13,369 bases of DNA from Thioalkalivibrio sp. (GCA_007120155.1 SKOF01000174.1:1-13369), one strand, 5' to 3'. Counted from the first letter of the stretch, positions 1 through 7,238 are shown. Numbers and translations: made by a program. Notes: generated by a model from the sequence alone, not told the origin.

Positions 1-224
1 CGATTGAGAACAGGCACGGCACCTCCCTGACAAATTGAGCCGGGGTTTGCGCCGATACCCTAACAAATCCCGAATGATCACCCCGAATACCCCCAGGAAA
101 ACATCGGTGAACTCTGCAGACAGGATCACGATGTCCAGATCCGGAGACAGACAGGATTGGCGTGACAAGGCGGTGCCCACCCTTTGCCTCCACGCGTTCT
201 CCTTGCATCGTATCGGCGACCTGC

Positions 225-1439
225 ATGCCGCTTGAGGATACCGATCGCTGCGTCATGTGCGGGCTGTGCCTGCCCCACTGCCCCACCTACGGGCTCACCC
301 GCCAGGAAGGGGATTCCCCGCGCGGACGCATCAGTCTCATGCAGGCCCTGGCCGGCGGACAGCTGCCGGCGGATGACCGCCTGACCGCGCATCTGGACGG
401 CTGCCTGGGCTGCCGGGCCTGCGAGGCCATGTGCCCGTCCGGCGTGCCCTTCGGGCGGCTGATGGATGAAGGCCGCGCACTGCTGCGGGAGATGCGGGAG
501 GATCGCCCGAAGCTGCCGGCCCTGGCACGCCCCCTGTTGCGCAGCGACCGGATCGGGCGCAGTGCCGCCGCGCTGCTGCACGCCTACCAGCGCAGCGGGG
601 TCCACGGCACCCTGTCGCGCGCGCTGGATCGGGGCCGTCTCGGGCGGGCCCTGTCGCTGCTGCCGCCCGGTGCCGCCCCGGCCATGCCCGGAGGCCTCCA
701 CAGGCCCGCGGGCGCGGCCCGCGGCCGGGTGCGCCTCTTCACCGGCTGCACGGGCGCAGCCTTCGAGGGCGGTGCACTGGCGGCGGCCCGAGACCTGCTG
801 CTGGCCCTGGGCCACGAGGTGGACATACCGGGAGGTCAGGATTGCTGCGGGGCACTGGACCTGCACGCAGGCGATGCCAAGGCGGCGCGCGCCCACGCCG
901 CACGGAACCTGGCGGCCTTCGGCGAAACGGACACCCCGGTGATCGCGCTCAACAGCGGTTGTCGCGCCCAGCTGCATGAATATGCGCAACTCCTGCCCGG
1001 AGAGGACGCCGGCGCTTTCGCCCGCCGGGTGCGCGATCTGTGCGGCTTCCTCCTGGAGCAGGACCTGGAGTCACTGACCGTCGATTCACGCCCGGCCACG
1101 GTGGCGGTGCACCTGCCCTGCACGCTGCGCAATGTACTCAAGGAACACGATGCCATGCTGACACTCCTGCGCCGTCTGCCGGGCACCGAGGTGGTGGAAC
1201 TGGAAGGCAACGCGTACTGCTGCGGTGCCGCCGGCACACACATGATCTCTCATCCGCAGGCCGCCGATGCGCTGCTTGCGCCCAAGATCGAGGCGGTCAG
1301 GCAGCTCGATCCGCAGGCGGTCATCACCGCCAACATCGGCTGCAGCCTTCATTTTCAGGCGGGATTGCGGCAGGCAGGCATCGACATCCCCGTGGTGACA
1401 CCGGCGGAATGGATTTGGTCGCTTGTCAGTAGTCCGTAG
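225..1439 (+). CDS. glcF: Glycolate oxidase iron-sulfur subunit GlcF
   Basis: Predicted iron-sulfur subunit of glycolate oxidase, which with the flavin subunits GlcD/GlcE oxidises glycolate to glyoxylate and passes electrons to the quinone pool. The 404-residue protein has two ferredoxin-type cysteine sets (C9, C12, C15, C19 and C60, C63, C66, C70, each ending CP) and two later cysteine-rich CCG modules (CCG at 207-209 and 332-334, with partner cysteines near 175, 246, 299 and 373). This is the normal GlcF architecture and length. The ATG at 225 is preferred over the in-frame GTG at 162 because the family begins just before the first cysteine set. No clear Shine-Dalgarno sequence precedes it. 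glcD and glcE are not in the window. The last residues (LVSSP) and the stop codon are written by a 7-bp repeat element. A related heterodisulfide-reductase-like subunit (LldE/GlpC type) is less likely. Confidence 0.9.
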   Translation: MPLEDTDRCVMCGLCLPHCPTYGLTRQEGDSPRGRISLMQALAGGQLPADDRLTAHLDGCLGCRACEAMCPSGVPFGRLMDEGRALLREMREDRPKLPALARPLLRSDRIGRSAAALLHAYQRSGVHGTLSRALDRGRLGRALSLLPPGAAPAMPGGLHRPAGAARGRVRLFTGCTGAAFEGGALAAARDLLLALGHEVDIPGGQDCCGALDLHAGDAKAARAHAARNLAAFGETDTPVIALNSGCRAQLHEYAQLLPGEDAGAFARRVRDLCGFLLEQDLESLTVDSRPATVAVHLPCTLRNVLKEHDAMLTLLRRLPGTEVVELEGNAYCCGAAGTHMISHPQAADALLAPKIEAVRQLDPQAVITANIGCSLHFQAGLRQAGIDIPVVTPAEWIWSLVSSP

Positions 1440-1511
1440 TCCGTTGAAAAATGCGACAATCTACTGACAACTGACAACTGACAACTGACAACTGACAACC
1501 GACAACTGACC
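1423..1511. repeat. Heptanucleotide repeat element between glcF and coq7
   Basis: Seven contiguous 7-bp units with consensus ACTGACA occupy 1463-1511; the sixth unit differs at one base and the last ends in C. On the left, three degenerate heptads (GTCAGTA, GTCCGTA, GTCCGTT at 1425-1445) run in the inverted sense. The ten bases at 1423-1432 are the exact reverse complement of 1461-1470, with a 28-nt loop, so the whole can fold as a hairpin. The element contains the glcF stop codon (1437-1439) and ends five bases before the coq7 ATG. Confidence 0.9.
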
Positions 1512-1516
1512 AACCC

Positions 1517-2158
1517 ATGCGAACCCTGACCCTGACCGACCGGCTTCTGAGCGGCGTGGACAACGCGCTGCGCACCCTGTTCACCACACCCGCGGGCACG
1601 GGCCGCCCGACACCGGGCGCGACACTGCCCGAGGGTGCGTTGCAGGATGCCGAACGCGCCCACGCGGGACGGTTGATGCGGGTGAACCACGCGGGCGAGG
1701 TCTCGGCCCAGGGGCTCTACCAGGGTCAGGCCCTCACGGCGCGCAACCCCGGGGTGCGCAAGACCATGGAGCGCTCCGCCCAGGAGGAAAACGATCACCT
1801 GCGCTGGTGCGAGGCACGCATGAATGCCCTGGGCACCCACCCCAGCTTTCTCAACCCCTTGTGGTACACGGGTTCCTTTGCCCTGGGCGCACTTGCCGGG
1901 ATCGCCGGGGACCGCTGGAGCCTGGGATTCGTGGCGGAGACGGAACGCCAGGTGGTACGCCACCTGGACAAACATCTGCACAGCCTGCCCCAGGCCGATG
2001 AGCGTTCCCGCGCGGTGGTGGTGCAGATGAAGTACGACGAGGCGCACCATGGCGCCATCGCCATGGACCTGGGCGGCACGCAGCTGCCCTGGCTGGTGAG
2101 AGAGGTGGTGATGCCCGCCATGTCCCGGGTGATGACACGCACCGCTTACTGGGTGTGA
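1517..2158 (+). CDS. coq7: Coq7-type ubiquinone biosynthesis hydroxylase
   Basis: Di-iron monooxygenase that adds the last ring hydroxyl in ubiquinone synthesis (demethoxyubiquinol to demethylubiquinol), acting at the inner membrane face. The 213-residue protein carries the full set of six carboxylate/histidine ligands in two repeated halves: E61 (in NHAGE), E91 and H94 (EENDH), E143 (AETE), E175 and H178 (DEAHHG). The spacing is that of the Coq7 family. A hydrophobic stretch around 113-130 fits membrane association. The ATG at 1517 directly follows the heptad array, so no Shine-Dalgarno sequence is visible; translation may depend on glcF readthrough or a leader shaped by the repeat. It is convergent with speD, 145 bp away. 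As I recall, speD is also next to this gene in Pseudomonas aeruginosa. Confidence 0.93.
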   Translation: MRTLTLTDRLLSGVDNALRTLFTTPAGTGRPTPGATLPEGALQDAERAHAGRLMRVNHAGEVSAQGLYQGQALTARNPGVRKTMERSAQEENDHLRWCEARMNALGTHPSFLNPLWYTGSFALGALAGIAGDRWSLGFVAETERQVVRHLDKHLHSLPQADERSRAVVVQMKYDEAHHGAIAMDLGGTQLPWLVREVVMPAMSRVMTRTAYWV

Positions 2159-2161
2159 GTT

Positions 2162-2239
2162 GTAGGCCGGATAAGGCGCAGCCGCATCCGGCAATGCGGC
2201 ACCACCTGCCGGCGGATGCGCTTCGCTTATCCGCCCTAC
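2162..2239. repeat. REP-like palindromic pair (GTAGGCCGGATAAGG type)
   Basis: The stretch 2162-2175 (GTAGGCCGGATAAG) and the reverse complement of 2226-2239 match at 12 of 14 positions, and each half is itself partly self-complementary (CCGGATAAGG...CATCCGG). This is the look of two inward-facing REP units, similar to the classical enterobacterial REP consensus. It lies four bases after the coq7 stop, where it could stabilise or end the coq7 transcript. No REP-associated (RAYT) transposase is in the window. Confidence 0.8.
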
Positions 2240-2254
2240 GACTGGATATGAACG

Positions 2255-2310
2255 CGGGGCAACCCGAAGCCTCCCCTTGTATCTTGTATCTTGCCCCGTG
2301 TATCTAGCTC
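2255..2310. repeat. Heptanucleotide repeat element at the speD 3' end
   Basis: Five contiguous degenerate 7-bp units (CTTGTAT, CTTGTAT, CTTGCCC, CGTGTAT, CTAGCTC) run from 2276 to 2310. The third contains TTGCCCCG (2291-2298), the reverse complement of CGGGGCAA at 2255-2262, with a 28-nt loop between the arms. The speD stop codon (2304-2306 on the minus strand) lies in the last heptad. The sequence differs from the glcF-coq7 element, but the period, loop length and position over a stop codon are shared. Confidence 0.7.
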
Positions 2311-3119
2311 TTCCCTATATTCTTCCCGTAGAAGATCTCCGCCATCTCCCGTTGCAGCAGGCGCTCGATGCGCTTGAGGTCCTTTGCGGAATAATCTTCC
2401 TTGCCCAGGCCGAACAGGTAGTTGTCGATGTCGAACTCCTTGATCAGCATCTTGGTGTGGAACAGGTACTCCTGGTAGACGTTCACATCCACCATCTGGT
2501 AACGGTCCTGGGTGTCCCTGGAAAGGAAGTTCTGGATGGAGTTGATCTTGTGGTCGATGAAGTGCTTCTTGCCGCGGATATCCCGGGTGAACCCGCGCAC
2601 CCGGTAGTCCATGATCACGATATCGGACTCCAGGCTGTGGATGAGGAAGTTCAGGGCCCGCAACGGTGAGATGCGCCCGCAGGTGGACACATCGATATCT
2701 GCGCGAAAGGTGCTGATGCCGCCGGCCGGGTGGCTCTCAGGATACGTATGCACCGTGATGTGGCTCTTGTCCAGATGGGCAAGCACGGTCTCGGGCAGCG
2801 GCCCCGGACCCGGGGGCTCGGTATAGCCGATCTTCTCGGTGGCGATGGGTTCCTCGGAGATCAGCATGGTGACGCTGGCCCCCTGGGGCTCGTAGTCCTG
2901 GCGGGAGATATCCAGGACGTTGGCACCGATGATGTTGGCCACCTCGGTGAGGATCTGGGTGAGCCGCTCGGCGTTGTAGGCCTCGTCGATGTACTCGATG
3001 TACTCGCCCCGATGCTGCTCGCTGGGCGCATAGCAGATATCGTAGATGTTGAAGCTCAGGCTCTTGGTGAGGTTGTTGAAACCGTGGAGCTTGATGCGCT
3101 TGTTGTGAGGTCCCACCAA
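2304..3119 (-). CDS. speD: S-adenosylmethionine decarboxylase proenzyme SpeD
   Basis: Makes decarboxylated S-adenosylmethionine, the aminopropyl donor for spermidine. It is the enterobacterial-type single-chain proenzyme that cleaves itself to form a pyruvoyl group. The sequence follows E. coli SpeD almost end to end as I recall it: KLHGFNNLTKSLSF near the N-terminus, RQDYEPQGASVT, the cleavage site in HLDKSH (serine 119 from the chosen start, codon at 2763-2765), HTYPESHP, FRADI, STCG, DYRVRGFTRDI and MVDVNVYQE. An upstream in-frame ATG at 3164 has no ribosome binding site and would add residues absent from E. coli. The TTG at 3119 has GGGGA seven bases upstream and gives 271 residues; the GTG at 3116 is also possible. 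It is probably last in an osmC-VOC-speD operon. No spermidine synthase gene (speE) is in view. Confidence 0.94.
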   Translation of the reverse strand: MVGPHNKRIKLHGFNNLTKSLSFNIYDICYAPSEQHRGEYIEYIDEAYNAERLTQILTEVANIIGANVLDISRQDYEPQGASVTMLISEEPIATEKIGYTEPPGPGPLPETVLAHLDKSHITVHTYPESHPAGGISTFRADIDVSTCGRISPLRALNFLIHSLESDIVIMDYRVRGFTRDIRGKKHFIDHKINSIQNFLSRDTQDRYQMVDVNVYQEYLFHTKMLIKEFDIDNYLFGLGKEDYSAKDLKRIERLLQREMAEIFYGKNIGKS

Positions 3120-3197
3120 TGTCGCGTCCCCGCAAAAAGTCGCATTGTAGGGGCGCGGCCCCATGAGTCAATCGAAACGCCCGTCGGGCGGCGGAAT

Positions 3198-3620
3198 TCA
3201 GGCGGACGCGTCGCCCGACCGGCAGGCCTCGGCGATGGGTGGATGCCAGATCATCTGCACCCGGTTGCCCTCCGGGTCCCGGCAGTAGAAGCTGCGCGCA
3301 CCGTCGCGATGGGTGCGCGGCGCGGTGTCCATGGGCACTCCATGGGCCTTGAGAAAGTCGTACCACGGGTCCACATCCGCCTCCCGGCGAAGGATGAAAC
3401 CCAGATGGTCCAGGCGCGACTCGATCTCCTCCACCGGCCCCACGTGCAGCGCCAGGTTGTCGCAGCCGGAGGTGAGATAGAGGTTCTCGGAATCCGGCCG
3501 CCATTCAACCCGCATGCCCAGCAGTTCCACGTAAAAATACTCGCAGGCGGCCAGGTCCTTCACGAACAGGGCCAGGTGGCGCATGCCCGCGGTGGCGGGA
3601 GGGCGCTGCGGCATGCTCAT
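3198..3620 (-). CDS. VOC-fold (glyoxalase/dioxygenase superfamily) protein
   Basis: A 140-residue vicinal-oxygen-chelate protein with the two-module pattern: RHLALFVKDL...YFYVELLGMRVEW in the first half and LDHLGFILRR...SFYCRDPEGNRVQMIWH in the second. Likely metal ligands are H15 and H72. At the position where most family members have a glutamate (DPDGNxxEL), this protein has Q122, so metal binding or chemistry may differ. The substrate cannot be read from the sequence; isomerase, dioxygenase-like and resistance functions all occur in this superfamily. The ATG at 3620-3618 overlaps the TGA of the osmC-like gene (3619-3617), a four-base overlap that implies translational coupling. A second in-frame ATG at 3614 is possible. 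It sits between two genes that I recall as neighbours in Pseudomonas. Confidence 0.85.
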   Translation of the reverse strand: MSMPQRPPATAGMRHLALFVKDLAACEYFYVELLGMRVEWRPDSENLYLTSGCDNLALHVGPVEEIESRLDHLGFILRREADVDPWYDFLKAHGVPMDTAPRTHRDGARSFYCRDPEGNRVQMIWHPPIAEACRSGDASA

Positions 3621-4051
3621 TCGCCCCGCGCGGGACAGGCCTCGCGCACCTCGAAGTCGTGGGTGATCTCCGCGGTGGCGCCCAGCATCACGGAGGCGGA
3701 ACAGTACTTCTCGGCGGAAAGCTTCACGGCCCGCTCCACGTGACGTTCCTGCACATCCCGGCCCACGACGATGTAATGCACGTGAATGCGAGTGAACACC
3801 CTGGGCTCCGTCTCGGCTCGCTCGGCCTCCACCTCAACCTGGCAATCCGTCACAGACTGCCGGGACTTTTGCAGTATCATGACGACGTCGAAGGCGGTGC
3901 AGCCGCCCAGCCCCAGGAGCAGCATCTCCATGGGGCGCGGCGCAAGGTCACGGCCGCCAGAGTCGGGGGCTCCATCCATGATCACGGCGTGACCACTGCC
4001 GGTCTCGCCGACAAAGCTCATGTGATCCAGCCACTTGACCCGTACCTTCAT
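3617..4051 (-). CDS. OsmC/Ohr-family protein (YhfA-like)
   Basis: A 144-residue OsmC-superfamily protein. The two conserved cysteines that form the peroxidatic/resolving pair in OsmC/Ohr are present as C51 (in LGGCTAFDV) and C117 (in EKYCSASVML), as is the PMEMLLLGLGG signature before the first. These proteins reduce organic hydroperoxides or related thiol-reactive compounds. The YhfA branch, found next to crp in E. coli, has no firmly assigned substrate, so I give no symbol. The ATG at 4051 follows GGAGGG by 12 bases, a strong but rather distant Shine-Dalgarno. It is divergent from crp (174 bp gap) and overlaps the VOC gene by four bases. Confidence 0.9.
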   Translation of the reverse strand: MKVRVKWLDHMSFVGETGSGHAVIMDGAPDSGGRDLAPRPMEMLLLGLGGCTAFDVVMILQKSRQSVTDCQVEVEAERAETEPRVFTRIHVHYIVVGRDVQERHVERAVKLSAEKYCSASVMLGATAEITHDFEVREACPARGE

Positions 4052-4225
4052 GACAGGGGTTATCCCTCCGTGCTATGTTTCAGTGGCCGGATTGTGTCAT
4101 TGGTTCAGGACCCGGCGGTTATTACAAAAAACCGTTCATATCAAGGGGTTGCGCGATTCAACGAGCAACGAGACAGCGCACCATCCCGGCTGCGGATTGA
4201 TCGGGACGACCCCATCGAGGCCGAC

Positions 4226-4864
4226 ATGAGCATCCTGCAAAGGCAAAAACCCGTGCAAGATCCAGCGCTGGAGAAGCTGCTGGGCCACTGCCACAGACGG
4301 CAGTACCCCGCCCGATCCACCATCGTGCATGCCGGAGACCAGCCCGACACGTTGTACTATATCATCCAGGGTTCCGTGAGCGTGACCATCGAGGACGACG
4401 AGGGCCATGAGATGGTGCTCGCCTATCTCAACCCCGGCCAGTTCTTTGGGGAGATGGGTATCTTCTCGGCCCAGGCGCGCAGTGCCGGCATCACCACCCG
4501 CAGCCCCACGGAAACCGCCGAGATCCACTATCCCAAGTTTCTGGAAGTGGCGATGCAGGATCCGCAGATCCTGTTCCTTCTTGCCTCCCAGCTTGCCATG
4601 CGCCTGCGCGACACCAGCCGCAAGGTCATCGACCTGGCCTTCCTGGATGTCACCGGCCGCATCGCCCGCACACTGGTGGAACTGGCCCACCAGCCCGACG
4701 CACTGACCCATCCCGACGGCATGCAGATCCGCATCACCCGCCAGGAACTGGCCAAGATCGTGGGGTGTTCGCGAGAGATGGCCGGGCGCGTGCTCAAGGA
4801 TCTCGAGGAACGCGGGCTCCTCACCGCCCACGGCAAGACCATCGTCGTCTTCGGGGTTCGCTGA
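4226..4864 (+). CDS. crp: cAMP receptor protein / Vfr-type global transcription regulator
   Basis: A 212-residue CRP ortholog. The N-terminal cyclic-nucleotide domain keeps the phosphate-binding cassette (G75, E76, R85, S86) and the adenine contacts T130 and S131 at the start of the dimer helix. The hinge (LAFLDVTGRIA), the stretch PDGMQIRITRQE and the DNA-recognition helix CSREMAGRVL follow. R183, E184 and R188 correspond to the E. coli CRP residues that read the TGTGA half-site, so the DNA specificity should be the same. The C-terminal HGKTIVVFG is also conserved. The reading frame is open upstream, but the ATG at 4226 has GAGG five bases before it and gives the family length. The intergenic gap to the divergent osmC-like gene shows only a weak half-site (TGTGT at 4093-4097), so autoregulation is not demonstrated. 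Confidence 0.95.
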   Translation: MSILQRQKPVQDPALEKLLGHCHRRQYPARSTIVHAGDQPDTLYYIIQGSVSVTIEDDEGHEMVLAYLNPGQFFGEMGIFSAQARSAGITTRSPTETAEIHYPKFLEVAMQDPQILFLLASQLAMRLRDTSRKVIDLAFLDVTGRIARTLVELAHQPDALTHPDGMQIRITRQELAKIVGCSREMAGRVLKDLEERGLLTAHGKTIVVFGVR

Positions 4865-4880
4865 TCAACCGGCTTTTTCG

Positions 4881-4940
4881 CCACGAAGGACACGAAGGTT
4901 TTCTGACCTGATCGCTCCGTGCCTCTTATGCGCTTCGTAG
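4881..4940. repeat. CACGAAG 9-bp-period repeat, inverted pair
   Basis: CCACGAAGG and ACACGAAGG stand in tandem at 4881-4898. Opposite, the reverse complement of 4916-4940 begins CTACGAAGC and continues GCATAAGAG, the same degenerate 9-bp style. The two halves face each other across about 17 bp. A further lone copy (TATCACGAAGG on the minus strand) lies near 5184-5194, and a related one runs off the right end of the window. Confidence 0.6.
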
Positions 4941-5029
4941 TTGAGCATCCCGGTGCCGGGCACATCGGGCGCAGCCCAGGGAATCTCTCTCGAAAAGCCG
5001 CCAGGCACACCAGGAAAACCGGATATCAG

Positions 5030-5116
5030 GTAGGTTGGGGTGAGGGATGAACCCCAACATGCGATGCCTGATCCCGGCCAATGCTGTTGGGGTTCGCGCT
5101 GATCACCCCAACCTAC
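5030..5116. repeat. REP-like palindromic pair (GTAGGTTGGGGTGA type), copy 1
   Basis: The 14 bases at 5030-5043 are the exact reverse complement of 5103-5116. Inside, GAACCCCAACA and TGTTGGGGTTC form a second inverted pair, so each half folds on itself (TTGGGGT...ACCCCAA) and the two halves face each other. The same design recurs at 11882-11969 with a different centre. Repeats with this consensus are common in gammaproteobacterial intergenic DNA. Confidence 0.85.
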
Positions 5117-5213
5117 ACATGTTTCAAATTCCTGGCATGCGTGGCTGCTTTACGCGAGAAGTGCTTTTTTGAATCGATCATGTCCTTCGTGATAGACCAC
5201 TGATTCTGCTTAT

Positions 5214-6011
5214 TTACCCGAACAGCTCCGCCAGGCGCGCGCCCGGGTCGGCGGCCGTCATGAAGGCCTCGCCGACCAGAAAGGCGTGCACACCGGCCTC
5301 GCGCATGCGCGCAACGTCCTCGCGGGTATGGATGCCGCTCTCGGTGACCACCATGCGGTTTCCGGGGATCATTCTCACCAGGTCCAGGGTGGTTTCCAGC
5401 CGCGTTTCGAAGGTACGCAGGTCACGGTTGTTGATGCCGATCAGGGCAGCGTCCAGTTTCAGGACCCGTTCCAGTTCCCGCGCCTCATGAATCTCGATCA
5501 GCGCGTTCATGCCCAGTTCATGGGTGAGCATGAGCAGATCCCGCATCCGGGTATCCTCCAGCGCCGCTGCGATCAGCAGCACGCAGTCGGCCCCCATGAC
5601 CCGGGCCTCGTAGACCTGGTAGGCATCGACGATGAAATCCTTGCGCAGTACCGGAAGCGAACACGCGGCGCGGGCATCCTCCAGGTGCGCATCGGCACCC
5701 TGGAAGAAGTCACGGTCCGTGAGCACCGACAGGCACGCCGCACCGCCCGCTTCGTAGCTTCGCGCGATGGAGGTCGGATCGAAGTCCTCGCGCAGCACCC
5801 CCCTGCTGGGGCTCGCCTTCTTGATCTCGGCGATCACCGCCGAGCGCCCCCCCTCGATGCGCGCCTCAAGCGCCGCTAGAAACGGTCGCACCGCAGGCGC
5901 GGCGTCGATGAAACCACGCAGGTCTTCCAGCGACGTGCGCAGCATGCGTTCGGCGATCTCCTCGCGCTTGCGATCGAGGATCCTTGCCAGTATGTCGGGG
6001 GTATCGGTCAT
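5214..6011 (-). CDS. trpC: Indole-3-glycerol phosphate synthase
   Basis: Converts carboxyphenylamino-deoxyribulose phosphate to indole-3-glycerol phosphate, the ring-closing step of tryptophan synthesis, in the cytosol. The 265-residue (beta/alpha)8 protein shows the family's active-site segments in order: AEIKKASPSRG (61-71), VLRKDF with catalytic lysine 124, LIEIHE (171-176), GINNRDL with N195, and VTESGI (222-227). The length fits the monofunctional enzyme, with no fused TrpF domain as in E. coli. The ATG at 6011 has only a weak AGGCGA upstream; coupling to trpD, 54 bp before it, may help. It is the last gene of the minus-strand trp block and converges on crp. Confidence 0.96.
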   Translation of the reverse strand: MTDTPDILARILDRKREEIAERMLRTSLEDLRGFIDAAPAVRPFLAALEARIEGGRSAVIAEIKKASPSRGVLREDFDPTSIARSYEAGGAACLSVLTDRDFFQGADAHLEDARAACSLPVLRKDFIVDAYQVYEARVMGADCVLLIAAALEDTRMRDLLMLTHELGMNALIEIHEARELERVLKLDAALIGINNRDLRTFETRLETTLDLVRMIPGNRMVVTESGIHTREDVARMREAGVHAFLVGEAFMTAADPGARLAELFG

Positions 6012-6065
6012 CGAGTGGTTCGCCTGGGTTTGAGAGGGATTGCCACAGAGGTCTCATTCCACCGC

Positions 6066-7082
6066 TCAACAGGACTTCGAGAAGGCCACCAGCTGTTCGA
6101 GCTTCTCCGCGGCGGCGCCGGAATCGATGGCCTGGCGTGCCTTGTCGATCCCCTCGGCAAGGCTGTCGGCCACGCCCGACACGTAGATGGCGGCGCCCGC
6201 GTTGAGCAGCACGATGTCCCGGGCGGGACCCGGTCTACCCTCCAATACACCCTGAATCATGGCCAGGCTCGCGGCGGCGTCCTCCACCCTGAGTTCGGAC
6301 AGGTCGGCGCGCTGCAGGTCAAAATCCTCGGGAGACACCAGGTAAACCCTGACCTCGCCATCCCTCAGTTCCGCCACCCGGGTAGGGGCGCCGATGCTGA
6401 TCTCGTCCAGACCATCCTCGGCATGTACCACCATCACATGCCGGCTGCCAAGACGGCCCAGCACCGCCGCCAGAGGCTCCAGCCAGCGGTTGCTGTACAC
6501 CCCCAGCACCTGGTTGGGGGCGCCGGCGGGGTTGGTGAGCGGGCCGAGCACATTGAACAGGGTGCGCACACCCATTTCCCGGCGCGGACCGATGGCATGC
6601 TTCATGGCACCGTGATGTCGCGGCGCAAACAGAAAACCCACACCCACTTCGTCTATGCAGCGGGCCACCTGCCCGGGGGTCAGATCCAGGTTCACGCCGG
6701 CCACCTCCAGCACGTCGGCGCTGCCGGATTTACTGGACACGGAACGATTGCCATGCTTGGCCACCCGCCCGCCGGCGGCCGCCGTCACCAACGCACTGGC
6801 GGTGGAGATGTTGAAACTGCCGGAGGAATCGCCGCCGGTGCCGCAGGTATCCACCAGATGATCGGCAGTCACCTCCACCCGGGTCGCCAGCTCCCGCATG
6901 ACCTGCGCGGCGGCAGTGACTTCCTCCACCGTCTCGCCCTTCATGGCAAGCCCCACCAGGAACCCGCCGATCTGGGCCGGCGTGGCCTCCCCGTTCATGA
7001 CCAGACCCATGACGGCGGTCATCTCCTCTCCGCTGAGGTCCCTGCGCTGGGTTACGGCGCGGATGGCTTGCTGCATATCCAT
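6066..7082 (-). CDS. trpD: Anthranilate phosphoribosyltransferase
   Basis: Transfers phosphoribose from PRPP to anthranilate, the second committed step of tryptophan synthesis. The 338-residue protein has the helical N-terminal domain (residues 1-70, with GEATPAQIGGFLVGLAMKGE typical of the family), the PRPP-binding GTGGD (81-85), NIST (91-94) and KHGNRSVSS (109-117). Later comes the anthranilate-contacting RREMGVRTLFNVLGPLTNP segment. This is the stand-alone enzyme, not the E. coli TrpGD fusion. It follows trpG after 136 bp that contain a heptad-type inverted repeat, so trpG-trpD spacing is looser than usual for an operon. Confidence 0.97.
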   Translation of the reverse strand: MDMQQAIRAVTQRRDLSGEEMTAVMGLVMNGEATPAQIGGFLVGLAMKGETVEEVTAAAQVMRELATRVEVTADHLVDTCGTGGDSSGSFNISTASALVTAAAGGRVAKHGNRSVSSKSGSADVLEVAGVNLDLTPGQVARCIDEVGVGFLFAPRHHGAMKHAIGPRREMGVRTLFNVLGPLTNPAGAPNQVLGVYSNRWLEPLAAVLGRLGSRHVMVVHAEDGLDEISIGAPTRVAELRDGEVRVYLVSPEDFDLQRADLSELRVEDAAASLAMIQGVLEGRPGPARDIVLLNAGAAIYVSGVADSLAEGIDKARQAIDSGAAAEKLEQLVAFSKSC

Positions 7083-7153
7083 GGTGTCAGGTATCCCGTG
7101 TCTTGTCGTGGTTCAAGCCGGATTCTCCGGACCCCCGCACCGGGGGTCAATAG

Positions 7154-7238
7154 AAGTGGCAAGTAAAGGCATCAAGATCCCGGTCGCCGATGCAAACGGG
7201 ATTCCTTGCCACTTGAGACTAGCCACTTGCCACTGCCT
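7154..7238. repeat. Heptanucleotide inverted repeat between trpG and trpD
   Basis: Five contiguous degenerate 7-bp units (CCTTGCC, ACTTGAG, ACTAGCC, ACTTGCC, ACTGCCT) run from 7204 to 7238. Two inverted units (TAGAAGT, GGCAAGT) lie at 7151-7164. The ten bases at 7154-7163 are the exact reverse complement of 7205-7214, and ATCCCG/CGGGAT pair inside the 41-nt loop. The array contains the trpG stop codon and encodes its last residues (AVASG). A transcript hairpin here could separate trpG from trpD expression. Confidence 0.8.

Larger units (their letters stand above)
4865..5213. other. Gene-free convergent gap between crp and trpC
   Basis: This 349-bp stretch separates the 3' ends of crp and trpC. 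I see no credible coding frame. It holds a CACGAAG inverted pair on the left, a GTAGGTTGGGGTGA palindrome pair in the middle, and a lone CACGAAGG copy on the right. A run of six T on the + strand (about 5165-5170) follows only weak dyad symmetry, so I do not call a terminator. The rest, around 4945-5025, shows no recognisable feature. Confidence 0.7.

Noticed and set aside
1..180. Minus-strand frame open from about 180 to the window edge, with a hydrophobic stretch
   Set aside because: Only about 60 codons, no ribosome site, no recognised family, and a run this long is expected by chance in this composition; I treat the region upstream of glcF as unassigned.
126..989. Long minus-strand open frame opposite glcF
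   Set aside because: High-GC shadow of glcF: low-complexity composition, no family resemblance, while the + strand frame has the full GlcF cysteine pattern.
1463..1511. CRISPR array
   Set aside because: Units are 7 bp and contiguous, with no spacers and no cas genes nearby.
4052..4225. CRP-binding site for autoregulation between crp and the osmC-like gene
   Set aside because: Only a weak TGTGT half-site at about 4093-4097 with no good TCACA partner at the right spacing.
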